A DNA stretch of 64,000 nucleotides, from NCBI GenBank assembly GCA_019565575.1, contig CP067379.1:1488001-1552000 (forward strand), in the 5' to 3' direction. Each line of letters opens with the position of its first letter. Position 1 is the first letter of the stretch. The position numbers and the translations under genes were made by a program. Below the pieces are notes generated by a model that saw nothing but the letters and a program-made list of their open reading frames with translations, ran no database searches and was not told where the DNA came from. The stretch comes from Flavobacterium covae (GTDB lineage: Bacteria; Bacteroidota; Bacteroidia; Flavobacteriales; Flavobacteriaceae). Shown here piece by piece: positions 29,103-39,601 of the stretch.

Positions 29103-29229
29103 AATTTATTAATAACCTAATTAAGGGTTAAAAAAAGTTTATTTTTTGTTAAAATAAGTGTTGTAATATTTGCATAAAAGTAGTTTATAATTGGCAATGG
29201 AAAGTTTTAAATTCCAAAATATTATAACG

Positions 29230-29868
29230 ATGAGGACATTTTTAAAAATTTTACTTTTAACTTTCTTTATGAGTTTAGTGGCTTGTAAGGGACAGGCTAA
29301 AAATACTATGATTGAAAAATTTGATTTTGAAGTGTATAAAAAAACAGAATATGGTGAAAATAGATATTTAAAAAATGATGGGTTTGAAATTATTGAAATG
29401 GCTTTTATAAAGGATAAAAAAGGTTTTCAAAGAGAATTTGAGCCTAAACCATCTTTTAAAAAAATCTATAAAAGGTTTTATGGTAATGGTAATCTAAATA
29501 GTAAAGAAACTTACATAGGAGAAAATGTCAAAATAGGTATTTCTGAATATTATAATGAAGACGGTACTTTAGATAAAAAAGTAAATGAAGACGAAAAATT
29601 TGGTAAAATTAAATATAGTGATTGTTTAACTTTTTTAGACAAAAAGGGCTATATCGATTTAAAAACAGGAAAAGGAAGAGAAAACGAAAATCAAAGTCCT
29701 GTTTTAGAATTAGATTATAGTGAGTCTGACAATATGTGGTACATCACAGTTGTTGAAGGAAAAGTTATAAAAACACCACCAGACAATAGTATTGGTGAAC
29801 CAAGTGGCTGGTTACCTATAGTTTTTAAAATGGATGGCAAAACTGGAAAAGTAACAGAAGAAAAATAA
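29230..29868 (+). CDS. Lipoprotein, duplicate of the 27734 immunity-type gene
   Basis: The last 120 residues are almost identical to the gene at 27734, while residues 35-80 differ (TEYGENRYLKNDGFEIIEM). The duplication starts upstream in the toxin tail (GGCAATGGAAAG..TTAAATTCC) and ends with the same terminator. The variable middle is where toxin recognition might lie. Confidence 0.6.
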   Translation: MRTFLKILLLTFFMSLVACKGQAKNTMIEKFDFEVYKKTEYGENRYLKNDGFEIIEMAFIKDKKGFQREFEPKPSFKKIYKRFYGNGNLNSKETYIGENVKIGISEYYNEDGTLDKKVNEDEKFGKIKYSDCLTFLDKKGYIDLKTGKGRENENQSPVLELDYSESDNMWYITVVEGKVIKTPPDNSIGEPSGWLPIVFKMDGKTGKVTEEK

Positions 29869-29874
29869 ATAATT

Positions 29875-29904
29875 AGGCTTCCAAAAATAACTGGAAGCCT
29901 TTTT
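29875..29904 (+). terminator. Intrinsic terminator, duplicate copy
   Basis: AGGCTTCC and GGAAGCC stem with TTTTT, identical in design to the one at 28379. Confidence 0.75.
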
Positions 29905-30231
29905 AATAATATTTATCAGCATATCTTTATAGGGTGACTGTTGTTGCAAAATTATTTTTATTGGTCTGTACGCGCAGATGCATTTGGACTTAATGAGCGT
30001 ACAAATGCCTTAGGGATAGAACCTGATCCACAAATTTTTGACAAATGCAAACGAGAAATACAAAATGGAATTAAGTTGTAGCTATTACATATTACATCTA
30101 AAAAATGATTCTTCATAAATTCTTCTAGTCAACCCAAAGGAGAAGTTAAATAAATTACAGATAATAATCCTAATTTGTTTAACTTCTCTTTAAGATTGGA
30201 AGTTGAAATGTTAATTCGTTTAGAACCTGTT
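29905..30231 (+). other. Right margin of the type VI island with a 41-codon protein tail
   Basis: At 29959-30081 a frame without start codon reads WSVRADAFGLNERTNALGIE and ends GIKL at TAG. It looks like the end of a larger protein whose body is missing. I do not recognise the family. The rest of the stretch is gene-free. Confidence 0.35.
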
Positions 30232-31858
30232 TTATTTTTCTAACGAAAGATTTTTAAAATTAGATACATCTATAACCTCTTCAGTATCCGTATCATAAGT
30301 GATTTCTACCTGATCTCCCACGTGTGTAATGGGTAATTGATTAGACAATTGTGAAGAACCAATAAATATTTTGTTTTCTCCTTGTATGGTAAAGTAGTAA
30401 AAACTATTGCCATTTTTGACATCGTTTTGTATACGAGTGACTACTGATTTAACCGTTTTTTTATCTGTTGCGGTTTCTAATTTTATCCCATCACCTGACA
30501 TATTATAAGCATTTTTATAAGCCATTAGGGTTTCACGCATTGTATTTCCTACGCCAACAATAGTATAATCATGAATAGAAACCATAGCAAACATTTTTAC
30601 TAAACCGCCTCTATCTTTTAACGTCATAACGTAAGTAGGGATATTGTTAATATTATACGGAATAGGTAATGACGCGTTATATCCTTTTTCCTGTACTTTT
30701 CCTTGGGCTGAATTTTGTGCTGCAAATTCCGTTGCTCCACTCTGCTTATAAAATGTAGCTTGTTTAGTACGAGTATCTACTAATACAAACCCTACAGATG
30801 ATTCATCTTTCCCTACAGAAGTTAAACCCGTGTACCAATAAGATTTATTATCTTTACCATATACTAAGCTCATTCCTTCCAGTAATTTTTAGTTTATCAG
30901 CATTAGAAAAATTCCAATAGCCATGTACGAACTCGCCCCAGTCATTTAACTGATCTTCAATAAAACCAATAGGTTGTATACGATCTACCCATTGAGGAGT
31001 ATTGGTTATAGCATATTCTTTTATAATGCCTGTCTGTGCATCTACTACCAAGACACCAGTAGCATCATTCCCAGTAAATCCTATTTTTTTATCATATTTA
31101 GTTACCACCCAAAATGGTTTTCCTGTATCATCTACTTCAAAAGTAAAATCTGTTAATCCAGTAGACGTATAGCCATTAAAATAAATATGTCTACGTATTT
31201 CATCTCCCAAATAGGCACTTGGTTGATATTTAATTTTAATGGATTTTCCACTATTATTTTGTACTAATTGCACATCGCGCTCATTTGTTGCTGAAACCAT
31301 TACATAACCATCAGTTCCTTCTGTATTATTTAACCATTTAAAAAAACCAGAATGAAGTAAAGGAGCAACCCAGTACAATTTATTGTTTATTTTTTGAATA
31401 TAAAATTCACCTAAATGCACTTGACTCCCTAAAGCAGGTTGCGAACCTAGTATTTTTTCGCCTAATAAATAAGCAAGATCTTCATCTACTACACGAATTT
31501 CATTTAATGAAATAGGTGCTATATGTTTTGAAATTTTATCGCCATTACTTACTTTACCTATTAATTCTTGATGTTTTTCAGTTTGTATCAAACGGGAACT
31601 AAAAATAGGGAATATAAATATATATACTAATAATATTCCTATAATATACAACCATATACTTGAAGGTAGATTTATCATTTTAACTTGCTTTCCATCGCGA
31701 GAAATCTGAAGTTTTGTAGAAAGAATCATCCATACAAAAACTAGAATTAAAAGTAAAAAAGGAAGTTCAACAAAACCGTAATTTAATACCGGTAAATTAA
31801 AATAAACAAGTAGGCAGCCCAATACAATTAGGATAAATCCTTTTATAAAATAATTCAT
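30232..31858 (-). CDS. Membrane protein of unknown function (frame-broken)
   Basis: About 540 residues when joined. Hydrophobic segments near residues 5-20, 30-50 and 70-90 are followed by a long outside domain. Its strands TFEVDDTGKPFWVV and GVLVVDAQTGIIKEY, and later VGFVLVDTRTKQATFYK, resemble repeated PepSY-like units. The break at 30876-30882 (CTTCCAG on the plus strand) vanishes if read CTTCAG, giving KITEGMSLVYGKDNK. It is divergent from fabD. Function unknown. Confidence 0.6.
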
Positions 31859-31912
31859 ACACATTTTTTTGATTAGCCGTTAGACGCAATTCATAGAGAA
31901 TAGTTACAAAAA

Positions 31913-31940
31913 TTGGTTTCAATAATTTTATGTATTTTTG
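31913..31940 (+). promoter_or_regulatory. Promoter of fabD
   Basis: TTG (31913-31915), 17 nt, TATTTTTG (31933-31940): a full match to the Bacteroidota promoter form, about 50 bp before the fabD start. Confidence 0.65.
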
Positions 31941-31990
31941 TTTCGAATTATTTTCAATAATTCTACATTTAAACATAAAAAAATATTTTA

Positions 31991-32860
31991 ATGAAAGCAT
32001 ACGTTTTCCCAGGTCAAGGAGCACAATTTACCGGAATGGGTAAAGATTTATACGAATCTTCCGAATTAGCGAAAGAATTATTTGAAAAAGCGAATCAAAT
32101 TTTAGGCTTCCGTATTACAGACATTATGTTTGAAGGGACTACAGAAGAATTAAAAGAAACGAAAGTAACGCAACCTGCTGTTTTTTTACATTCAGTCATT
32201 TTAGCCAGAGTTTTAGATGTAAAACCTGATATGGTAGCAGGGCATTCATTAGGCGAATTTTCTGCTTTAGTAGCTAATGGAACATTGTCATTTGAAGATG
32301 GATTAAAATTAGTTTCGCAACGTGCCTTAGCTATGCAAGAAGCGTGTGAAATTACTCCTTCTACAATGGCAGCAGTTTTAAATCTAGAAGATACCGTTGT
32401 TGAGGATATTTGTGCTTCTATAGACGGTGTGGTAGTTGCTGCTAATTACAACTGTCCTGGGCAGTTGGTTATTTCAGGCGAATTAAAAGCAGTAGAAATG
32501 GCCTGTGAGAAAATGAAAGAAGCAGGTGCAAAACGAGCCTTAATTTTACCTGTAGGAGGAGCTTTTCACTCTCCTATGATGGAACCTGCAAGAGAAAAAT
32601 TAGCGGCAGCTATTGAGACAACTCCTTTTAACACTCCTTCTTGTCCTGTATATCAAAATGTAACGGCTAATGCGGTAAGCGATCCAACTGAAATTAAGAA
32701 GAATTTAATTGCTCAGTTAACAGGTGCTGTCAAATGGACTCAGTCTGTAAACCAGATGATTGCAGATGGGGCAACTAGTTTTACGGAAGTAGGGCCAGGC
32801 AAAGTATTAGTAGGATTAGTAAACAAAATCAATAAAGAAATGACTACTCTTTCTGCTTAA
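31991..32860 (+). CDS. fabD: Malonyl-CoA:acyl-carrier-protein transacylase
   Basis: A 289-residue protein. The nucleophile Ser is near residue 86 in VAGHSLGEFSAL. FPGQGAQFTGMG at the start, the oxyanion-related QPAVFLHS and GGAFHSPMMEPA (catalytic His) are all present. It loads malonate onto ACP for fatty-acid synthesis in the cytosol. It is uninterrupted, of usual length, and stands alone rather than in a fab cluster. Confidence 0.93.
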   Translation: MKAYVFPGQGAQFTGMGKDLYESSELAKELFEKANQILGFRITDIMFEGTTEELKETKVTQPAVFLHSVILARVLDVKPDMVAGHSLGEFSALVANGTLSFEDGLKLVSQRALAMQEACEITPSTMAAVLNLEDTVVEDICASIDGVVVAANYNCPGQLVISGELKAVEMACEKMKEAGAKRALILPVGGAFHSPMMEPAREKLAAAIETTPFNTPSCPVYQNVTANAVSDPTEIKKNLIAQLTGAVKWTQSVNQMIADGATSFTEVGPGKVLVGLVNKINKEMTTLSA

Positions 32861-33008
32861 TCGTATTCTTTTATATAAAAAAGCTTATGTGTTTTATCTT
32901 GATTAAAATAACAAATAATTAAGAGAGCTTAATTATAGTATTTTGTGTAAAAACTCTTACTTTATTTAGAATTAGGGTAAAACATATTAGACAGAAATGG
33001 TCTTATAT

Positions 33009-33177
33009 TAAAAAAGTAGGGGTTTAAAAGGTTGTAATCTTCTATTTTCGATCAAAGGGATCTTTGAAGGAATTAAACAGGTAAAGAAAATCAGATAGTA
33101 TTAATAATGTGATTTCTCTTGTCATTGAAGAAACAGGCTAAACGTTGAGTTACTACTTTTTAACCCCCTACTTTTTT
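33009..33177. repeat. MITE-like element with GTAGGGG terminal inverted repeats
   Basis: The left arm AAAAAAGTAGGGG (from 33010) is mirrored by CCCCCTACTTTTTT ending at 33177; arms extend to about 20 bp with one insertion. The 169-bp interior has no frame. It fills most of the fabD to U32 gap (32861-33178) and is unlike the GTCCTAAAA elements. Confidence 0.5.
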
Positions 33178-33178
33178 A

Positions 33179-35050
33179 TCAATGAAAATGATCTTCTTCA
33201 ATTTCAAATTCGGCATCTTTTTCCCAAATTTCCATTTCACAAGGTTTGCAGTTGAATTTTAATTTATATTCTAATTCGCCTTGTTTTAAGACTAAAGGTT
33301 CTTTAAGTTTTTGATCCATGTTTTCGCGATGGTATTTAGGACAACGTTCTAATTCGTATTTAATACAATATTTTGTTGTCATTACACGTGATTTTCCTGG
33401 ATCCCATTGTAGTTCAAACGCTTTTTCTATTTCAGTAACTCCATGACGTTCATAAAACTTACGAGCGGTTTTGTTTGCTACATTATACGTGAAATCTAAT
33501 TTAGTTTCAGGATAAGGATGTGATGTTTTTTCTAATTGAAATTCTTTACGATTGTAGTTTTCTAAACGAATTGTTGATAATTGTTCGTATACATTTCTGC
33601 GCATCTCATTGATTTTAGAAATAGGAAGAAACCAGTTTTCAGAGAACTCAATAGTTATTTCATCTGCTGTATAAGGGGTAAATCCTGTTTTGGCTAAATT
33701 TATTTTAAAATTTTCTTCTATTGATTCACCATTTTTTAGTCTTTTCTTTAGGATGTACTAATTGAACGGTGCTTATGTTACCGTCTTCATCGGTAGCAAT
33801 TAATTCAAAACCATTTTCATTTTCTTTTAATAGTAATGAAGTACTGATTTTTCTGATTGCGCTGTCTTCTCTTTCTACTAATTTGATAAAGGCAGCATCA
33901 TTATTACGATAAATTTCGGTTCCAGGAGGTATTTCCTTTAGTACATTAGGGTATATGATACCATTTTCAGCTTTATTTACATAGATACCTTCTGCTATTT
34001 TATCTTCGTTGATATAACAAAGACCATCGCCGTTATTTAATAATTCGCCATTTTCAATAATATAGGAATTACCAACGGTTTTAATAAGCTTGCCAATGTA
34101 TTGTCCTTTAGATTTTGGACTGTCCCAAGAACCAATGGATTGGTGTCTTTCGTTTACAAAATAGTCTGTATAACCACGATTAAAGGTACGTGTTAGTTCT
34201 GAATCAAAAGTATAGGTGCAACTTCCAGAAGAAGCTTTTGTGTATTTTTCGTTATTTTCAGCCAAGAAAGTATCTAATTTTTTACGTAAAAAGAAACATT
34301 ATTTTTTACATACACAACATCTTTTAGACGACCTTCGATTTTAAAGGAGCAAATTCCTGCTTCTACTAAATTAGGTATTTGGTTTGTTACATCAAAATCT
34401 TTAATAGATAATAGATGACTATTACGAATTAAAGTTTCTCCATGACCATCAATTAAATTATAGGGTAAACGGCAGTTTTGTGCGCAGGATCCTCTATTGG
34501 CTGAACGTTCTCCATTTGCTACACTCATATAACAATTTCCGCTAAATGAAACGCACAAAGCACCTGTTACGAAAAACTCTAACTCAACATCAGTGGCTTC
34601 ACTGATTTCTTTAATTTGATGTAAATTTAATTCGCGTGCTAAAACTACACGTTGAATACCAGCATCGGCTAAAAATTTAATTTTTTTAGGATCTCGATTG
34701 TTGGCTTGTGTACTTGCATGAAGAGGTATAGGAGGGAGATCAAGTTCTAATACGCCCATATCTTGAACAATAAGTGCGTCAACACCTATTTCATATAGTT
34801 TCCAAATTAATTGACGACAAGTTTCTAATTCACCATCATAAATGATGGTATTGATTACCACAAAAACTTGCACATTATAAAGATGTGCGTACTGAACCAA
34901 AGCAGCTACATCTTCAATAGAGTTATTTGCGTTAGAACGTGCACCAAATTGCGGAGCACCTACATACACAGCATCAGCACCAGCATTTATGGCGGCAATA
35001 CCCGTAGTTAAATCTTTTGCGGGAGCTAAAATTTCAATCTTTCTTTTCAT
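33179..35050 (-). CDS. U32 family peptidase (RlhA-like, frame-broken)
   Basis: About 623 residues. The N-terminal half is the U32 domain: MKRKIEILAPAKDLTTGIAA, HASTQANNRDP, and the family signature ELEFFVTGALCVSFSGNCYM followed by NRGSCAQNCRLPY with its Cys cluster. Proteins of this length and layout in the family include RlhA, which hydroxylates 23S rRNA; others were called collagenase-like. Frames shift near 34270 (one C missing in TTACGTAAA) and 33735 (A tract); joined sequence reads YRKKLDTFLAENN and KEKTKNGESIEE smoothly. The exact role is open. Confidence 0.78.
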
Positions 35051-35321
35051 TGCTAAAAACATATCTTTCGGGAATTATACCGAAAAAAGGTGTGCAAAGT
35101 TCTGAAAAAAAAGTAACATTTAAATATAGATTCTGTTTTTTAGATTTTAAAAAATAATTGAAGGTCTATTAACTAGAGTTTATTCTGGATTATGTGTTAT
35201 AAATTTGTTCAGGATAAAAATAACTTTGAATTTTTAAAAATACTCTATTTTTTGTATTTAGTGCATCTGTGGAGTTTTTTATGTATTCTTAATTTTTTTA
35301 TTTTTATTTTCATTACAAAGG

Positions 35322-35642
35322 CTAACGAATAATTTGGGTTAAATTGAATTTTTTTGCTAGAAATTTTCCTTGGTGTAATGTTCCTGAAACTTTGGCTTTT
35401 CTTATTGTGTTACAAAACCCATTGCTAGCATGTGCATCTCCATGATCATCTATGTGAGAGCCAACAACAGTGTATACTTTGTTTTGATAACGAATGGTTA
35501 GGATGCAGTCTTTGTCTTTTGTCCCAAATTGGCATAGTCCACAAGACGCATCTACTTCTTGGTCTTTTAATTTTTCTTTTTTCTCTTGTGCGGATAGGCT
35601 AAATATAAAGAGTATTATAGTAAGAAAGAGTGTTTTTTTCAT
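35322..35642 (-). CDS. Small secreted DUF6370-type protein
   Basis: 106 residues: signal peptide MKKTLFLTIILFIFSLSAQ, then VDASCGLCQFGTKDKDCILT and GSHIDDHGDAHASNGFCN. The four spaced Cys and HGDAHA pattern is that of a short domain found in many Bacteroidota (I believe DUF6370). Function is unknown. I chose the Met before the signal peptide rather than an earlier in-frame one. Confidence 0.6.
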   Translation of the reverse strand: MKKTLFLTIILFIFSLSAQEKKEKLKDQEVDASCGLCQFGTKDKDCILTIRYQNKVYTVVGSHIDDHGDAHASNGFCNTIRKAKVSGTLHQGKFLAKKFNLTQIIR

Positions 35643-35754
35643 TAAAAATGTTTTTAGTTTTTTGAATTTCACAGCGTTTGGGTCCACATTTGAGTCTTTT
35701 AGGACCACAAGAAGAAACCATCGTTAGAAGTGCTAATAATAATAAATGTTTCAT
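35599..35754 (-). CDS. Very small lipoprotein overlapping the preceding secreted protein gene
   Basis: About 51 residues: MKHLLLLALLTMVSSC is a lipobox signal, followed by GPKRLKCGPKRCEIQKTK, a repeated CGPKR unit. The 3' part overlaps the start of the 35642 gene in another frame, so its true end may be shortened by a sequence error. Similar tiny CGPKR lipoproteins precede DUF6370-like genes in relatives as far as I recall; treat as tentative. Confidence 0.4.
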   Translation of the reverse strand: MKHLLLLALLTMVSSCGPKRLKCGPKRCEIQKTKNIFNEKNTLSYYNTLYI

Positions 35755-35800
35755 AATAAAATGAATTGCTTTTAATATCAAATATAAGAAATATTGGTGT

Positions 35801-35827
35801 AAAAAAAGCCACCTCATTTGAGGTGAC
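35801..35827 (-). terminator. Intrinsic terminator after the GNAT gene
   Basis: On the minus strand GTCACCTC-AAAT-GAGGTGGC is followed by TTTTTTT. Confidence 0.75.
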
Positions 35828-35891
35828 TTTAAAAAGTTTTTAGAATCTAATTAGCTTTTGAATAAACAGGAACCTAAAAAATACAAAAATC

Positions 35892-36365
35892 TTACCTATA
35901 GTCATTTAAAAGCAATTTGAAAGTAAGGTAATTAGCTAAAAAGTTGCTTTCTAAAAACCCTTTTTTCTTATATAATTTTATGGCAGGAAAATTATCTCTA
36001 GTCGTATACAAGGACAATTCGTTTGCTTTAGTTGATAAAGCAAATTGTATAGTATGATCTAATAAAGATTCTCCTATTTTTTCTCTTCTCTTATTTTCAT
36101 CAACATACAAATAAGCAATATGCCAATCGTATGCTAGTTTTGATATGATACTTCTTTTTGTTAATAACAAAATGAAACCAACAATTTGTTCGTCAATTTT
36201 AGAAATATAAATCTTGCATTGATTTCGTTCTAATTTGTATTGAAGTAAAGGCAGAGACCCATTGCCTCCTCCTAGAAACTCATCGAGAACAAGCCCTGAT
36301 TTTAAAATAATATTTTCAACTTTGGCAAATTCTTGAATCCCTACTTCGTGGATTGCCCCAAGCAT
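35892..36365 (-). CDS. GNAT-family N-acetyltransferase
   Basis: 157 residues with the GNAT fold: IAYLYVDENKRREKIGESLL holds the acetyl-CoA pyrophosphate-binding R/KxxGxG/S-like turn, and LYTTRDNFPAIKLYKKKGF is the usual motif B end. It transfers an acetyl group from acetyl-CoA to an unknown amine. It lies 18 bp downstream of the MFS transporter on the same strand and is probably co-transcribed. Confidence 0.8.
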   Translation of the reverse strand: MLGAIHEVGIQEFAKVENIILKSGLVLDEFLGGGNGSLPLLQYKLERNQCKIYISKIDEQIVGFILLLTKRSIISKLAYDWHIAYLYVDENKRREKIGESLLDHTIQFALSTKANELSLYTTRDNFPAIKLYKKKGFLESNFLANYLTFKLLLNDYR

Positions 36366-36383
36366 AACAGTTTGTTTAAAGCA

Positions 36384-37618
36384 TTATTTAAAGAATGAAT
36401 TTACAATGGCTGCTTTCTTATCTCTTCGTTCCTTTATAACTAAGTTAATCAAAAAATAAGAAAGTATTGCTCCTGTTATTCCTAATACAATGTTTAAAAA
36501 GAAATTTGTGTTATATCCCAATTTATGAATTATGAATAAACTTAATTTGGCACTTAAAAACTGAGCTATCCCATAACACATTTGAAAATAAGATAAAAAT
36601 TTAGCTTCCATTTTTTTATAAGAACGCTCAAGAACAAAGTCAGCAGCAAAAGGGAAGGTGAGCATAACACCAAAACTAATAAACAATAAGGCAAGAAAAA
36701 CACCTATGGTTTGTTGTAAAAGAACTAAGATTAAATAACCAAAAACCATTAAAATTAATCCGTAAAGAATAGCATTTAGTGTTTTTATACCCTTGTTTTT
36801 AATGTATGAAACAACCGCTACTTCTAGTAAGAATAAAATTAATCCATAAAATACTAATGTATAGGTATTGAACGTAGGGGATTGTTTTAGAATATCTGTA
36901 TAGTATAATGGTAAAACAGAAAATATTTGAAAAAATATGATGCCTGTAATAACGGTTATCAAACAATGTATTAATAATAATTTATCTTTTAGGAAAACAA
37001 ATTTTTCTTCATTTAAATTAGAGAAAGTTAATTTGTGTAATAGCTTTTTTTCTTTTACAAAAGTTACAAAAAATAATACAGCAGCAATAGATGATAAACC
37101 ATCAATATAAAATAATAAGTAATAACCAATAGTAGCAATAGAGATACCTGCAATGATAGGAGATATTATAAAACCAAAATTAGAAGCTGTTCTCATAAGA
37201 GAAAAAGCTTTAATTCGGTCTTCTTTTTAACAAAATCTTTTAATGTAGCCATCATAGAAGGTCTAAACATATCTGCGACAACATTTAAAAGAAAAACAGT
37301 AAAACATAAAGAATAAAAATTCTTTACAAATTGTAAGCTAAATAGAATTACACCATTAAAAAACATACTGCAAATCATGAGTTTGTAGCTGCTGATGTTT
37401 TTTGAAATTTTTCCCACAAGAAAAGTACCGACGATAGAACCAGCACCAAAGCACATCATAATGGTTCCTATTTCTGTATAGCTAAATTTTAAATCTTCAT
37501 ATAGATATTTAGACATGAAAGGAACAACCATTGCACCCATTCTATTGATTAATATCATAAAGAAAAAAAACCAAACTTCTCTTGGTAAAGTTTTGAAGTC
37601 CTTTAAAATTGAATTCAT
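36384..37618 (-). CDS. MFS transporter, paralogue 1 (frame-broken)
   Basis: About 410 residues with twelve expected membrane helices. NRMGAMVVPFMSKYL and the loop FLVGKISKNISSYKLM (major-facilitator motif A position) are visible. The break near 37210 is one missing A in GTTAAAAAGAAGACC; the joined sequence is VKKEDRIKAFSLMRTASN. It is a clear paralogue of the transporter at 40268. Substrate unknown; the likely role is drug or metabolite efflux. Confidence 0.75.
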
Positions 37619-37741
37619 ATACAAGTTAAGTTTAAATGTTACGCAAATTTAAAAAGTAAATGGTGTAAAATCCTATAAAAACCATAGAAATATTTCTACT
37701 TTTATTTTTGCTTTTGTATCTAAAAATGCTTAAAATTGAGC

Positions 37742-38830
37742 ATGAAATTCAAGAGTATGAAAATTAAAAAATTAATTACACATTTTTTTTTGTTTGCAAG
37801 TGTTACTTTGTCTATTGCTCAGAGTAAGAACCTTTATGGAGGAATAGAAATTGGGGGCAAAGGAGTTAAGGTATCTGTTATAGATGTTGATAATATTAAA
37901 AAAGGCGATTATGAAATAAAATCCTTTTGGACAGATAATATTGGTATAGCAAAAGGAATATCAATAGATGGAAAATTACTTAATGAAGACATTGCAAAAG
38001 CTGTTGAAATTGTAACAGCGGATTTTTTAAAAATAAAAAATGAATTTCATGTACCAGTAGAAAATATTTTTGTAGTAGGATCTTCTGGAGTAGCACAAGC
38101 AAAGAATACAAACGAATTAACAGAAAAAATAAAAACAGTCATCAATAAAGATTTAGAATTTATTACAGCAAATAATGAAGGTAAAATGTTGATGAGAGGA
38201 TTAATTCCTGCTGAAAACTATGCTACTTCTATGGTGTTAGATATTGGAGGAGGAAATACAAAAGGAGGTTATATAGATGTTCTTAACAACGAAAACTTCG
38301 TGTTCTTTCCTATTAATTTAAATTATGGAACGATAACCCTTACTGAGGCAATTAACAAAAGAACAAAATCAAGCTCCCTTTCTGATTTTACTGAGAAAGC
38401 GTTTGGTTTTCTACCAGAATTACGAGATCAAGTAAGAGCTATGTATAATTCAGGTAAAAATGCTTTAGATAAACCTAATATATATCTTTCAGGAGGATCC
38501 GTTTGGGCCTTTTATACACTGTATAATGGTTTAGCTAAAGAAAATTTTAATGAATTTAAATTAGAAGATGTTATTAATTACGATGCAATCTTAAAAAATA
38601 ATTTTAAAAAGTTTGAAGAATTAGCTAAAAAAGATCCAGAAATAGATAAAGTGTTAAAAACATATTCACAAAAGCATTTAATATCGGGAAGTAATATATT
38701 AATAGTCGCTCTTGAAGCAATTCCTAACATAGATGAAAAGAAATTATATTTTGCAAAACAAGGACATATTGCTTGGCTAGTTTCTTATGTAGCAGAATAT
38801 TCAAAAAAAAAAAAATTTGGTAATCTTTAG
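37742..38830 (+). CDS. Secreted Ppx/GppA-like protein, copy 1
   Basis: About 362 residues with an N-terminal signal peptide (KKLITHFFLFASVTLSIAQ), so it is exported. The rest has the actin-like ATPase/Ppx layout: GGIEIGGKGVKVSVID (phosphate loop 1), VVGSSGVAQAKN, EGKMLMRGL (region of the Ppx catalytic Glu) and VLDIGGGNTKGGYID (phosphate loop 2), then LSGGSVWAFYTLYNG. Cytosolic Ppx/GppA enzymes cut polyphosphate or pppGpp; an exported form is unusual. ATG at 37757 is an alternative start. The gene ends in a terminator. Confidence 0.7.
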   Translation: MKFKSMKIKKLITHFFLFASVTLSIAQSKNLYGGIEIGGKGVKVSVIDVDNIKKGDYEIKSFWTDNIGIAKGISIDGKLLNEDIAKAVEIVTADFLKIKNEFHVPVENIFVVGSSGVAQAKNTNELTEKIKTVINKDLEFITANNEGKMLMRGLIPAENYATSMVLDIGGGNTKGGYIDVLNNENFVFFPINLNYGTITLTEAINKRTKSSSLSDFTEKAFGFLPELRDQVRAMYNSGKNALDKPNIYLSGGSVWAFYTLYNGLAKENFNEFKLEDVINYDAILKNNFKKFEELAKKDPEIDKVLKTYSQKHLISGSNILIVALEAIPNIDEKKLYFAKQGHIAWLVSYVAEYSKKKKFGNL

Positions 38831-38847
38831 ATTGCCAAATTTTTTTG
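38813..38847 (+). terminator. Intrinsic terminator overlapping the end of Ppx-like copy 1
   Basis: AAATTTGGTAATC pairs with GATTGCCAAATTT across TTTA and is followed by TTTT. The 5' arm encodes the last residues of the protein. Confidence 0.75.
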
Positions 38848-38877
38848 TTTAATTAGAAATTATAGATTTTCTTATAT

Positions 38878-39528
38878 ATGTTTAAGAATCGAGAACAACT
38901 TTTATTTACCATTTTAGCAGGTATATTTATAACGAATGCCGTAGTTGCAGAATTAATAGGAGGCAAATTAATCCAGATAGGTCCTTTTGTGATGAGTATT
39001 GGTATATTGCCTTGGCCTATTGTTTTTTTAACAACAGATTTAATTAATGAATATTTTGGAGAAAAAGGAGTTCGTAAACTTTCATACATAACAGCAAGTC
39101 TTATTGTTTATTCGTTTGTAGTACTTTTTATGGCTATTTCAATTCCGTCTGCAAAAGGAATTAGCCCTGTTGATGATGCTCAGTTTATTGCTGTTTTTGG
39201 GCAAAGTATGTGGATTATTGTAGGGAGTGTTGTAGCTTTTATTTGCTCTCAATTAATAGATGTCAGTATTTTTCATCTTGTAAAACAAAAAACTGGAAAT
39301 TCTAAAATTTGGCTACGAGCAACAGGGTCAACAATGATATCTCAGCTAGTAGATTCTTTTGTAGTTTTAGGAATTGCATTCTGGTTGCCAGGGAAAATAA
39401 ATTTCGAAACCTTTATATCTTCTGCCTTAACAGGTTATACAATTAAATTGAGTTTGGCTATCTTGTTAACTCCCCTAATATATTTAAGCCACTACCTAAT
39501 TAAAAAATATCTTAAAGAAGATTCATGA
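38878..39528 (+). CDS. Queuosine-precursor transporter (VUT/YhhQ family)
   Basis: 216 residues with six hydrophobic segments. PWPIVFLTTDLINEYFGEKG carries the characteristic acidic loop of the VUT family (DUF165), and ATGSTMISQLVDSFVVLGIAF the second conserved part. E. coli YhhQ imports queuosine precursors (preQ0/preQ1) for tRNA modification. Uninterrupted. Confidence 0.82.
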   Translation: MFKNREQLLFTILAGIFITNAVVAELIGGKLIQIGPFVMSIGILPWPIVFLTTDLINEYFGEKGVRKLSYITASLIVYSFVVLFMAISIPSAKGISPVDDAQFIAVFGQSMWIIVGSVVAFICSQLIDVSIFHLVKQKTGNSKIWLRATGSTMISQLVDSFVVLGIAFWLPGKINFETFISSALTGYTIKLSLAILLTPLIYLSHYLIKKYLKEDS

Positions 39529-39601
39529 AAAATGATTAAAAACTTTAGTCCTCAAAAAAATCATATTCCTTACATTTGCTACCCAAAAAAAATAATTTAA
39601 A

